A stretch of 34,295 nt of DNA, taken from Devosia sp. GTDB lineage: Bacteria; Pseudomonadota; Alphaproteobacteria; Rhizobiales; Devosiaceae. Positions 27,000 through 34,295 of this stretch are shown here, in pieces. The stretch covers positions 1 through 34,295 of the forward strand of contig JACDQI010000121.1 in the NCBI GenBank assembly GCA_015657675.1. Direction: 5' to 3'. The position numbers were made by a program, and so were the translations under genes. Numbering within the stretch: the first letter of the stretch is position 1; every line of letters begins with the position of its first letter. Below the pieces are notes generated by a model. That model was given only the letters and a program-made list of their open reading frames with translations. It was not told the DNA's origin and did no database searches.

Positions 27000-28352
27000 A
27001 TGGATACCGACAAGGGGCTCTCCCGATCCTGGGCAGAAACGCAGGCTCTGAAAGATGACCTTTTCGAGCGGGCTAAGCTCGGCGAGATCACAGGCGAGGA
27101 AGCCGACGCCGAGGCGATCCGACTACGCCTTGGCAGTCTCTCGCACCGGCCCGGTCCTGACGAGTTTCGTCCCGAGTCCGAGACGCACTGGACGCTACCA
27201 ATGGCGGTGGCCTGGATTGCCTATCTCGACCTCGACTCCGTGCGCGAATGGTCTGCCCCCTATCGCGAAGGCAGTACCTACTGGCTTTGGCGAAAGTGGC
27301 AACTTGGCTTCGATGGCGCGGCCCACGAAGGATGGTTCCTAGAGCAGTTCTCGAAGCCAACTCTTGCGCTGCTCGGGATTGCGTCGGCCTTCGACCGAGC
27401 CGAGGGCGAAAAGCCAATGTCGATGTCCGTTTCCGAAGCCCAGGCCGCGCTTTGGGTGGCGCTGCGCGAGGGCTTCTTTGCCGCGAGTGGCGTGGATGTC
27501 GTGACGGGCCGGCGCGTTGAGATTCGCGCTCTGGACTGGCACGAGCTGGTCCCAGTTCAAGGACATGGCGAGATTGATGAGGTGCGATTCGGCCTGCTCG
27601 GCATCGGTTATCGCGACGTCCTCATCCCTTCGATCGCATTGCGCGGTTTCTGGCATCCACCCAAGTTGGTCCGCCTTGAACTGCCGGACCTCATGCCACC
27701 GACGGGCAATGGCTACATGCCCCTGTTCTGCGCGGCGCAATGGATAGCGACCGAGGGCGGCAAGCGGGACTTCGATCCTGCGGATGTGGAGGTCTGGCGA
27801 CCCGCCTACAACGCCCTACTTTCTGCGATGGCGTCGGAGAAGTTGCGGGTGATCGGGATCAAGGGCGGACAACCCGAGCCGGTGCCGTCTCACCTCTTTG
27901 CAGGGATCGAGGTCGACTACCCCTACGCCGATGAATCTCTCGAGTTGATGCTGTCCGGCAATCTGGTCTTGCGCTGCTATCCTTACGTTGACGACGAGCA
28001 CTGGAGGAAGGGATGGGACGACGCGCTGGTCGATCGCGCGCGCGACCACTGGAAACGGCTGATGGTGGAAAAGGGTGACCTTCGCTCGATTTGGCCATTC
28101 GAGCATGCCGTCGATGTTCTGCCCGATCAGCGCACTGGCATGCCCGGTCGACCATCGAAGGCAAGGCATCTGATCGAGGACGAATTCCATCGTAAGGCTG
28201 AAGCTGGGGAGTTGGCGAACACGCTGACCGACGAAGCCGAAGCGTTGCTGGTCTGGCTCGCGACTGCGCACCCGGCGCTATCTCGACCGACGCAAACCAC
28301 TGTCGAGAACAATATGCGCGCTGACTACCGTCGGTTGAAACCCACGAAATAA
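27000..28352 (+). CDS. Uncharacterised 450-residue island protein
   Basis: I do not recognise this protein. It starts with ATG at 27000, divergent from mod. Visible features are many Trp/Tyr residues in the first 130 residues ('TLPMAVAWIAYLDLDSVREWSAP', 'STYWLWRKWQLG'), no membrane segment and no signal peptide, and a C-terminal helical segment ('GRPSKARHLIEDEFHRKAEAGEL', 'TQTTVENNMRADYRRLKP') that resembles a DNA-binding domain. Similar C-terminal segments occur in proteins on other alphaproteobacterial islands, as I recall. It is followed by the AlpA-like gene of the recombinase module about 100 nt later. It may be part of that module. Confidence 0.75.
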   Translation: MDTDKGLSRSWAETQALKDDLFERAKLGEITGEEADAEAIRLRLGSLSHRPGPDEFRPESETHWTLPMAVAWIAYLDLDSVREWSAPYREGSTYWLWRKWQLGFDGAAHEGWFLEQFSKPTLALLGIASAFDRAEGEKPMSMSVSEAQAALWVALREGFFAASGVDVVTGRRVEIRALDWHELVPVQGHGEIDEVRFGLLGIGYRDVLIPSIALRGFWHPPKLVRLELPDLMPPTGNGYMPLFCAAQWIATEGGKRDFDPADVEVWRPAYNALLSAMASEKLRVIGIKGGQPEPVPSHLFAGIEVDYPYADESLELMLSGNLVLRCYPYVDDEHWRKGWDDALVDRARDHWKRLMVEKGDLRSIWPFEHAVDVLPDQRTGMPGRPSKARHLIEDEFHRKAEAGELANTLTDEAEALLVWLATAHPALSRPTQTTVENNMRADYRRLKPTK

Positions 28353-28452
28353 TCGTTTCGTGGGAATTTCGTGGCCAATTTTTCATGGCCCCCGAGACTG
28401 CCAATTCTCCGTCACCCGCCGGAACACCCGGCCAATTGACAGGAGATTCCAG

Positions 28453-28683
28453 TTGACCTCAACCACTTCCCGCTACCTGCGCCGGTCCACCGCCGCCCAC
28501 TATGTCCGCGAGACCTGGGGACTGCCTTGCTCCTCGAAATGGCTCGCCAAGCTCGCGGTCACCGGCGGCGGCCCGATCTTCCGCAAGGCGGGGCGTTTTC
28601 CGATCTACTTGCCTGCCGACTTAGACCAGTGGGCGGGGTCGAGGATCGGAGAGCCGCAGCGCTCCACCTCGGTCGCGGCATAG
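28453..28683 (+). CDS. Small AlpA/excisionase-like HTH protein
   Basis: 76 residues from a TTG at 28453, with AGGAGA seven nt upstream. 'RYLRRSTAAHYVRETWGLPCSSKWLAKLAVTGGGPIFRKAGRFPIYLPADLDQWAG' has the MerR/AlpA type winged HTH pattern. Such proteins control excision or transcription of integrative elements. It is followed by the HTH-zinc ribbon gene after 7 nt and by a recombinase, which supports that role. The start is a guess driven by the ribosome site. Confidence 0.75.
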   Translation: MTSTTSRYLRRSTAAHYVRETWGLPCSSKWLAKLAVTGGGPIFRKAGRFPIYLPADLDQWAGSRIGEPQRSTSVAA

Positions 28684-28690
28684 GTGCCGT

Positions 28691-29134
28691 ATGGCCAGCC
28701 GCCGCCACAGCCCATGCCGCGCGAAGTCGCTGCACGCCTACACCATCGCCGAGACCGCTGAACTCTATCGGGTGCATCGCAACACAGTTCGTCACTGGCT
28801 TTGCGACGGGCTAAAGCCGCTCGATGGTCGGAAGCCCGTGTTGATCCATGGCACGTCACTCAATGGCTACCATGCCGACCGTCGCGCAACGTCGAAGCGT
28901 CCCTGCGGCCCGGATAAACTCTACTGCCTAGTGTGCCGCGCCCCCCGGCGCCCTGCGCTGGATATAGCGGACTACACGCCACTTACCGAGTCAGTGGGGG
29001 CGCTGGTGGCCATCTGCACGGACTGCGGCGGTGTGATGACCCAGCGCGTCAATGCTGCCCGGCTGAAACTGTTCTCGGCGGAAATCCAGGTGACGATCAG
29101 GCTCGCCTCCGAACCCATAAAGGGGAGTGCCTGA
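28691..29134 (+). CDS. HTH + zinc-ribbon protein of the recombinase module
   Basis: 147 residues. The N-terminus 'YTIAETAELYRVHRNTVRHWLCDGL' is a helix-turn-helix (about 17-41), and C79-x2-C82 with C109-x2-C112 form a zinc ribbon. The HTH plus ribbon suggests a DNA-binding accessory protein. It lies between the AlpA-like gene and the second tyrosine recombinase, with overlapping or closely spaced frames, so they form one operon. The function is inferred from neighbours. Confidence 0.75.
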   Translation: MASRRHSPCRAKSLHAYTIAETAELYRVHRNTVRHWLCDGLKPLDGRKPVLIHGTSLNGYHADRRATSKRPCGPDKLYCLVCRAPRRPALDIADYTPLTESVGALVAICTDCGGVMTQRVNAARLKLFSAEIQVTIRLASEPIKGSA

Positions 29135-29174
29135 TGCCTTTCAAACTGTCACCTCAAAACAAGGATCACCAGAC

Positions 29175-30209
29175 ATGGAATTGAACGCCACCAACGAACG
29201 TCTAAAGCACCGCTACGTCGCCTATCTTCGCGGCGCCCGGCAACTGGGCGAGCACTCAATCGACCAGGTGCTTAAGGCGCTGGATCGGTTCGAGGACTAC
29301 ACTCGACGCAAAAGCTTCAGCGAGTTTCGCATCGAGCAGGCGAGCGGCTTTAGAAAGCACTTGGCCACCGTCAATACCAAGGTCGGCATGCGCCGGGTGA
29401 GTAAGGCGACGATCACGTCGACGCTCTACGCCATGCGCGACTTCATCATTTGGCTCGCCGAGCAGAAGGGGTTTCGCCACCGCCTGGTGAAATCGGATGC
29501 CGACTATTTCAAACCATCTCGACGCGACGAAGCTATCGCACGTGCGCCCCGGCCAATGCTGGTGCCGACGGTCGAGCAGATCGGCACCATGATGTCGGCG
29601 ATGCCGGCGACATCCGCTGTGGAGCGTCGCAACCGCGCGTTGGTGGCTATCACTATCGTGACCGGCGCACGAGACAACGCGACGGCATCGCTGCGTCTCA
29701 AGCACCTCGATCTCGATGATCGACAACTCTTTCAGGATGCGCGGGAAGTCCGGACCAAGTTCGGAAAGACCTTCCCGACGTGGTTCTTCCCCGTCGGTGA
29801 GAATTTCGTCGACGTCATTGCCGACTGGAAACAGGAGCTGAAGCGTGACCATGGGTTCGGACCGGACGATCCTCTCTTTCCCCAGACCGAAGTCAGCTTC
29901 GGCGCCGGTGGCGAAGTGTTACCATCGCGCCTCAAGAAAGAGTGCTGGGCAAATGCCGACCCGATCCGTAAGGTTTTCAAGGCAGCCTGCGTTGCGGCCG
30001 GCCTTCCGGACTTCAAGCCGCACAGCTTCCGTCACGCGCTGGCGCAACTGGGAAGCCACCTTTGCACGACGCCGGCCGAGTACAAGGCGTGGTCTCAAAA
30101 TCTGGGGCATGACGGCGCGCTGGTCACGCTGACCAGCTACGGCACGTTGCCGGGCTACACCCAGCGGGAGTTGATCGCGGGTATCGGGAAGCGAGGGAAG
30201 GCTGCATGA
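29175..30209 (+). CDS. Second tyrosine recombinase
   Basis: From the ATG at 29175, with AAGGA nine nt upstream, the protein is 344 residues. The catalytic domain has Arg166 in 'TGARDNATASLRL', His283-x-x-Arg286 in 'HSFRHALAQLG', His312 in 'LGHDGA' and Tyr322 in 'TSYGTL'. It has a SAM-like core-binding N-terminus and no DUF4102 arm domain, so it differs clearly from the integrase at 21294. A GTG at 29127 overlaps the upstream gene but is less likely. It may act on an element inside the island or be a resolvase. No own att pair was found around it. Confidence 0.92.
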   Translation: MELNATNERLKHRYVAYLRGARQLGEHSIDQVLKALDRFEDYTRRKSFSEFRIEQASGFRKHLATVNTKVGMRRVSKATITSTLYAMRDFIIWLAEQKGFRHRLVKSDADYFKPSRRDEAIARAPRPMLVPTVEQIGTMMSAMPATSAVERRNRALVAITIVTGARDNATASLRLKHLDLDDRQLFQDAREVRTKFGKTFPTWFFPVGENFVDVIADWKQELKRDHGFGPDDPLFPQTEVSFGAGGEVLPSRLKKECWANADPIRKVFKAACVAAGLPDFKPHSFRHALAQLGSHLCTTPAEYKAWSQNLGHDGALVTLTSYGTLPGYTQRELIAGIGKRGKAA

Positions 30210-30250
30210 CAGAAGGGGCGCCGGTGCCGAGGGTTTGCCGGCCTCGGGGC

Positions 30251-30943
30251 CTAGCCTTCTGATCGACGGCGGCGGCGCCATTCCCAAACCACGGCGTTGT
30301 TCTCTTGCACCCAGTCGGCGAGCTTCTCCACCTCGTCGACAGCTGCCATTAGTTTCTCTCGGCTGACCTCGATCTTCAAAGCGTTCCAAGCCAACGCCCC
30401 AGGCTCCACCCGAGAGTCTTCGTCCACGAAGAAGGGGTTTGGATGTTTCTCCAGCGTCTTGCGGTTGTGGCGGGCGTTGAACGAGACAAAGTCGGAGCTG
30501 TGCGCGATGTCGTTGCGTGCTAGAACCACCTGTTCGATCAGGTCGAACCGGACCGGGCAGGTGGCATAGGCGTCGCCCATGATGTGCTCCAGAATCTGCC
30601 GATAGCCCTCAATGAAGCCCTGCCTGAAGTGAGCCTGCCTAGCCTTGTCGTCCTTGAAGGCGAACCCGACGTCGCGCTCGAACTCGGCGAAGTAGAGCTT
30701 CAAGGTGTCTGACAACAGGGAGACGGCAAGCATGCCGACCAGTTCGCGCGTCTGTTCGGCCTGCATCCATTCCCCGAGGAAAGCTGGCTCGGGACTGTCG
30801 TAATCGGGATTGAAGGATAGCGGCCGCCAAGGCGGGACTTCATCCTCTATGTCCTGCTTTAGCTGTTCGAACGGGAGCCGACCTTTGTCATAAAAGAGCC
30901 GGATGATCGCCGTCCGCTCGCGCATGAAATAAGCGAGATCCAT
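30251..30943 (-). CDS. HEPN-motif protein, putative RNase
   Basis: 230 residues, no signal peptide, no transmembrane segment, mostly helical in appearance. The sequence 'QVVLARNDIAHSSDFVS' contains R143-N-D-I-A-H148, the Rx4H motif of HEPN ribonucleases, in the usual place within the last third of a helical bundle. HEPN proteins are common toxins and effectors in anti-phage systems, but Rx4H-like strings also occur in non-catalytic helical proteins, so the domain call is tentative. It starts 30 nt after the trypsin-like gene in the same direction and is likely the second gene of that operon. It is convergent with the recombinase. Confidence 0.55.
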   Translation of the reverse strand: MDLAYFMRERTAIIRLFYDKGRLPFEQLKQDIEDEVPPWRPLSFNPDYDSPEPAFLGEWMQAEQTRELVGMLAVSLLSDTLKLYFAEFERDVGFAFKDDKARQAHFRQGFIEGYRQILEHIMGDAYATCPVRFDLIEQVVLARNDIAHSSDFVSFNARHNRKTLEKHPNPFFVDEDSRVEPGALAWNALKIEVSREKLMAAVDEVEKLADWVQENNAVVWEWRRRRRSEG

Positions 30944-30973
30944 GAGAATGAGTCCGTAACTTAGGGCAGATGC

Positions 30974-31789
30974 TCAACTTGGCTGACTGGTGGTCGCATC
31001 CGGGGGTGAAAGCGCCCTCCGGTGAGCTTCCCGTTTTGCTGCAAAGACCGCGTCCTGCTCTATAAAGATCATTACCCAGGCTGGCACGATGATGGTCATA
31101 CTCGCTGGGATGTCAGCGGGATATGTCTTGCCGCCCACTAGGACGTTCAGTCGATCTGGAAACTGACCGCTATGGATGCCCAGCCAGTGCGTCCTTTGAA
31201 CCAGGCTCCCGTATCCCGAAAGTGTTTCGTACGCAAAGACTGGCGAGCCCGAAAACCCCGTCCGGGAGCGCATATCCCCCAAATGGGACGGTCGATTTGC
31301 CCCGTTTCCCTGCGAGACCGGTACCCCCGAACTCGCCATCGCGCTGACATTTCCGAACCGTGCCCGCGGAACGTTCGCTCCGGTATCCGGCTCGTTTGCA
31401 AACAATCCGAGCATGAACAAATCGCTGCCGACGTTGATGTTTGAAGGCATGTCTTGGACCATGGATGACAATTCCACGAAGCCAAAGCGATCTAGAGGCG
31501 CGATCAGCTGGCCGGTAATGTCAATCGCAGCGACGTCATCCCCCGTCGGAGCCACTGTCCAATCTTCGCGCCGAACGGGTATTTGATCGCCGGTGGAGAG
31601 ACGAGCTAGCGTCGCGAGATTGATGCAATGCTGACAAGAAACCAAGTAGAAGCTGTTGAACTGATCATCGAGATTTTCTCGGAACCGCACAATGAAGGCG
31701 GTACCAACCGGTTCTATGACCTGACTGTTAGGATTCGGACGAAACAGGATCGCGACGCTGTCTACTAGCTCTTTTGCAATGACGGCCAC
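30974..31789 (-). CDS. Trypsin-like serine protease (S1 fold)
   Basis: 271 residues from a GTG at 31789, with GGGAG six nt before it. The catalytic triad is complete: His54 in 'FYLVSCQHCI', Asp85 in 'DDVAAIDI', and Ser180 in 'RTGFSGSPV'. 'VGSDLFMLGLF' is the strand typical of trypsin-like peptidases. No signal peptide or PDZ domain is seen, so it is a cytoplasmic protease and not a DegP-type periplasmic one. It heads an operon with the HEPN-like gene, and is divergent from the CHAT-domain gene. A cytoplasmic trypsin beside a caspase-like protease resembles the protease pairs found in prokaryotic conflict systems. Confidence 0.88.
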   Translation of the reverse strand: MAVIAKELVDSVAILFRPNPNSQVIEPVGTAFIVRFRENLDDQFNSFYLVSCQHCINLATLARLSTGDQIPVRREDWTVAPTGDDVAAIDITGQLIAPLDRFGFVELSSMVQDMPSNINVGSDLFMLGLFANEPDTGANVPRARFGNVSAMASSGVPVSQGNGANRPSHLGDMRSRTGFSGSPVFAYETLSGYGSLVQRTHWLGIHSGQFPDRLNVLVGGKTYPADIPASMTIIVPAWVMIFIEQDAVFAAKREAHRRALSPPDATTSQPS

Positions 31790-31954
31790 CGTCGACTCCC
31801 GAGCGCATGGAACCTGCCTTGCACGCCTAACTGCGGCAGCGACCCGCGAGCGGTCAAGTGTTCGACGGGCGGCACTAGCCGCGGCGAGGGCGAAGCAGAA
31901 GGCCTAGAGCTAGACCTCCAGCCTTTACCGCCCCAGTCCCATTGGCAATCAGCG
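31790..31954. promoter_or_regulatory. Shared divergent promoter region of the CHAT and trypsin/HEPN genes
   Basis: The 165-bp gap between the two opposite start codons must hold both promoters. No clear operator palindrome is visible. A co-regulated divergent layout is common for toxin-like or defence genes. Confidence 0.5.
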
Positions 31955-34132
31955 GTGGAACTCCCTATTACTTGGCGTTCCAATCGCCTTACATTCAGTG
32001 ACCTCATGTCGACACTTCAGAGTGCCTTTCCGCATCTATTCGAACTCAACTCAGAGACAGTCGACTGGAAGGCGCCATTCTCTTGGTCGGCTCCCGACCT
32101 TGACCTCCTAGAGGCGATCTGGGCGGTGCAACATATGCGTATGGCTCATCTACCTGACTTCTGGTCTTGGACAGAAGCTATGGTGGGCGACCTCGCAAAT
32201 GCACGCCATGGCGCAACCAGCCGAGAGGCCGACTCGATTGACTGCGTGAGGTTTATCAGTTGCATGCCGGCGACCCATGTCACCAGGTCCGGGGGTCAAA
32301 TGGGGGCGTGCTTTGATTGGATATGGACAGCCGTCGCTTCGACCCATGTTCGAGGCCAACGTGTCAACGCTAATACCTACAGCTTCGCGGTGTTCCCTGA
32401 GGCACCGCCTGTCTTGTTCGATATGTACCTGAGATATGTGCCGAAATTCGCGGCTGCATGTTTCTACGTTGCGTACAAATTTGGCGGCCTAGATACTCTT
32501 TCAGCGGAAGTAGCACCGGTCTGCTGGCGTGTTGCTTCAACGTTTTTTCACAGCGACGCCAGTGACCATGACGCGCTCGAAGCTATGACGCAGATGGTGA
32601 TATGGGCGGCGCATAGAGACTGGCTCGAAGGCAAGTCGTGGGCAGACGAACTGCTGGCCGCTGCCGAACGGACATACTCACCTCGGCAGCGCTTTGAAGT
32701 CGCGATGACATTCATAACTCCCGCAAACCGCTACGTGGATGGCACCCCTCAGGAATGGGCCCACAAAATTCTGCGCGACCATAGTTCTGATATGGTTGAG
32801 CACGAGCGGCTTCAGGTGTTTGCGGTGGCCCTTGAAGGGCCAGAGCACTGGCAAGCTAGCAAGGCAGAAATTCTGGCTGAGATCGGTTGTCTCCGAGCCC
32901 ATTACCTCGCTGACTTGCGAGCCGGTGAATCGGACCTCGAAGTAATGGAGTTGCGAGTCTCCATCATTCATCCCTTGATCTTCGTTCTCGTCAACTGGGG
33001 AGAGATAGACGACCTGATCGCGGTCCTGGGAGCATGGTACCGCGCAGGTGGTGCCGCGCCGGCAGACGCAAACGTCTTAGCTGTAGTGCCAACTCATGGC
33101 GGGGGTGCCGCGTACCTTTGGCCAGGTGGCCGTTGGCTCACCGGAACGGGCGATACTGCCACGCACGATGCCGTTCAACGGGCAGCAGGTGTGGCGCTTG
33201 GATCGTACTTTCGCGGCTCAGATGGCGACCATGCGGCAGACGCCTACGAAGAGATGCGTTTCGATGTTGCCGACGTCGCGGCAGGGCCAGTCTTAGAAGC
33301 GGCTATGGCAGCCCACTACCGTTTCGACGAACTCAGACTGCAGCTCCACGACGGCTGGAAGCCGCGGGCAATACTGATGTTCCCGAGCGGGCCAGAGCCT
33401 TTGCAGGCCATGTTGCGAAAGTCTGGAGCAGTCGCCGCCCCACTGGAGATAAGTTTCCAGCGCGCCCAGCCGCCGCGGCCGATCCGGCGGATATCAGTTT
33501 GGGCGGGAGGCCCGATGCACGAGACGTTCGAGATTGATGCCTTGCGGCACGTAGCGGATCGATCAGGTTGGTCGGTGGAGGTCTACGGGTCAGCTGACGC
33601 TACGCGCCAGGACTTGCGACGATTCTATGAGGACCAAGATGCTGACGTCGTTTGGGTAATTTCGCACGGTACCCATGATCCTTTCACTGCTGGGGGGACA
33701 GGCCTACATCTCCCCGATGGGACGCTAGTCGATTTCGACGAGGTCCGCAGTTGGACGGTACCAGATTTGGGCCGTCGCCTTCTAGTTCTCAACAGCTGCA
33801 GCGGCGCGACTGCACAGGGGCGGGGCGGGCTTGCCCGGATTGGCTTGGCCCAGTCTCTCGTGTCCGGCGGCCAGGCAGTGATTGGACATTTGTGGCCGGT
33901 GCACTGGACTACGGGACTAGCCTACGGCGCTGCTCTAGCAACTTGCTTGGAAACGACATCGACGGAGGCGGCTGCCTTAATGGCGTCAGAGCTGCTTGGT
34001 GAACCACAACGACTCTTGCCCTTCCTGGAAGAGCGATTCCAATCGTGCGAAGAGCTGCTGGATCGTTTGCGCCGGTCCGGCGAGGACTTGACCAGCATCA
34101 CTAACTGGGGCTGCCCGGTCTTGCTCACTTAG
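31955..34132 (+). CDS. CHAT-domain protease (caspase-like) with large N-terminal region
   Basis: 725 residues from the GTG at 31955 (an ATG at 32006 would remove 17). The last third is a CHAT domain: His571 in 'VWVISHGTHDP' and Cys615 in 'RLLVLNSCSGATAQ', 44 residues apart as expected, with the downstream 'LVSGGQAVIGHLWPVHWT' and the terminal 'WGCPVLLT'. CHAT proteins are cysteine proteases of the caspase/separase clan, as in TPR-CHAT of the Craspase complex. The first 500 residues are Trp-rich and helical, without clear TPR repeats, and I recognise no known sensor domain; this part may sense infection. It is divergent from the trypsin/HEPN operon, with 165 bp between. Confidence 0.88.
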   Translation: MELPITWRSNRLTFSDLMSTLQSAFPHLFELNSETVDWKAPFSWSAPDLDLLEAIWAVQHMRMAHLPDFWSWTEAMVGDLANARHGATSREADSIDCVRFISCMPATHVTRSGGQMGACFDWIWTAVASTHVRGQRVNANTYSFAVFPEAPPVLFDMYLRYVPKFAAACFYVAYKFGGLDTLSAEVAPVCWRVASTFFHSDASDHDALEAMTQMVIWAAHRDWLEGKSWADELLAAAERTYSPRQRFEVAMTFITPANRYVDGTPQEWAHKILRDHSSDMVEHERLQVFAVALEGPEHWQASKAEILAEIGCLRAHYLADLRAGESDLEVMELRVSIIHPLIFVLVNWGEIDDLIAVLGAWYRAGGAAPADANVLAVVPTHGGGAAYLWPGGRWLTGTGDTATHDAVQRAAGVALGSYFRGSDGDHAADAYEEMRFDVADVAAGPVLEAAMAAHYRFDELRLQLHDGWKPRAILMFPSGPEPLQAMLRKSGAVAAPLEISFQRAQPPRPIRRISVWAGGPMHETFEIDALRHVADRSGWSVEVYGSADATRQDLRRFYEDQDADVVWVISHGTHDPFTAGGTGLHLPDGTLVDFDEVRSWTVPDLGRRLLVLNSCSGATAQGRGGLARIGLAQSLVSGGQAVIGHLWPVHWTTGLAYGAALATCLETTSTEAAALMASELLGEPQRLLPFLEERFQSCEELLDRLRRSGEDLTSITNWGCPVLLT

Positions 34133-34160
34133 GCGTCGCAAGTCCCCAACTATTCGCGCG

Positions 34161-34180
34161 GTGGCTGTCAGGTGGCTGTT
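34161..34180 (+). repeat. Phased integrase-type repeats, right end
   Basis: GTGGCTGTC at 34161-34169 and GTGGCTGTT at 34172-34180 have the same 11-bp period and GTGGCT core as the pair near the left end (21253-21272). They lie 67 nt inside the right tRNA repeat. The left pair is GTGGCTACT twice. Confidence 0.55.
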
Positions 34181-34246
34181 GGCATCAACGACGAGGCCGA
34201 TCGGACCTTGTTCTCGAAAATTATGCTTGTAAAACCAATGAGTTAT

Positions 34247-34295
34247 TGGCGCACCCGACAGAATTCGAATCTGTGACCTCTGCCTTCGGAGGGCA
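34247..34295 (-). tRNA. tRNA-Arg(CCG), 3' part (5' part beyond the window)
   Basis: Read on the minus strand, the 49 bases are the 3' side of the anticodon arm with CCG, variable loop, T-arm (TTCGAAT loop) and acceptor strand ending in CCA. The 5' half lies to the right of the window end. This is the likely intact tRNA-Arg copy, restored by the island, since the left copy has no 5' half. Codon read: CGG. Confidence 0.85.

Larger units (their letters stand above)
21090..34295 (+). mobile_element. Genomic island inserted in tRNA-Arg(CCG) 3' end
   Basis: A 49-bp direct repeat, identical at 21090-21138 and 34247-34295, brackets the region and is the 3' half of a tRNA-Arg gene on the minus strand, including CCA. 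A P4-type integrase is the first gene inside the left repeat. The inserted DNA (about 21139-34246, 13.1 kb) carries restriction-modification genes, a second tyrosine recombinase module and a protease/HEPN locus. Some parts, such as 26340-26530, are visibly more AT-rich than the neighbouring operons. No conjugation or replication gene is recognisable, so it is probably mobilised by other elements or is fixed. The right repeat copy reaches the window edge, so the end may extend slightly. Confidence 0.93.

Noticed and set aside
1-34295. CRISPR array or transposon
   Set aside because: No regularly spaced direct repeats with unique spacers, no transposase and no insertion-sequence ends were seen.

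Overview
The window looks like the chromosome of a GC-rich alphaproteobacterium. The protein families and gene order resemble Hyphomicrobiales, with a Devosia-like feel; this is inferred from the proteins, since no rRNA or other phylogenetic marker is present. It has two parts: a sugar and amino-acid uptake/catabolism region (1-20961) and a genomic island inserted at the 3' end of a tRNA-Arg(CCG) gene (21090 to the right end).

Region A (1-8945) is a LacI-type sugar regulon. A partial LacI-family repressor gene on the minus strand diverges from a plus-strand set: a GH32/43/68-type beta-propeller glycosidase, a beta-lactamase-fold serine hydrolase, a CUT1 sugar ABC transporter (binding protein plus two permeases, no ATPase), a GH29 alpha-L-fucosidase and a DUF5107 protein. 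Two near-identical 18-bp palindromes, before the glycosidase and before the binding protein, are the probable repressor operators. Region B (8942-17268) is an amino-sugar module: BadF/BcrA-type N-acetylglucosamine kinase, RpiR-family regulator, SIS-domain sugar isomerase, an NgcE/F/G-like transporter for N-acetylglucosamine or diacetylchitobiose, then the convergent nagA-murQ pair. Together they would import GlcNAc oligosaccharides and MurNAc/GlcNAc derivatives, phosphorylate them, remove lactate (MurQ) and deacetylate (NagA). Region C (17584-20961) holds an N-formylglutamate amidohydrolase and a complete polar amino-acid ABC transporter.

Region D is the island. A 49-bp direct repeat, the 3' half of tRNA-Arg(CCG) including its CCA end, lies at 21090-21138 and again at the right edge. 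Next to the left copy is a P4-type tyrosine integrase. Cargo: a type III restriction-modification system (mod intact, res interrupted by three apparent frameshifts), an unrecognised 450-aa protein, a second recombinase module (AlpA-like HTH, HTH plus zinc ribbon, tyrosine recombinase), and at the far end a divergent set of three genes: a CHAT-domain (caspase-like) protein facing an operon of a trypsin-like protease and a HEPN-motif protein.

The three-gene protease/HEPN locus is the best candidate for an undescribed system. Its composition (two proteases plus a putative RNase, on an island already carrying restriction-modification) suggests an abortive-infection type defence.

A caution for the whole window: at least six coding sequences or segments are broken by single-base shifts (near 2880, 6601, 14898, 22911, 23555, 23741). 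The proteins read cleanly on both sides, so sequencing indels are at least as likely as real mutations.
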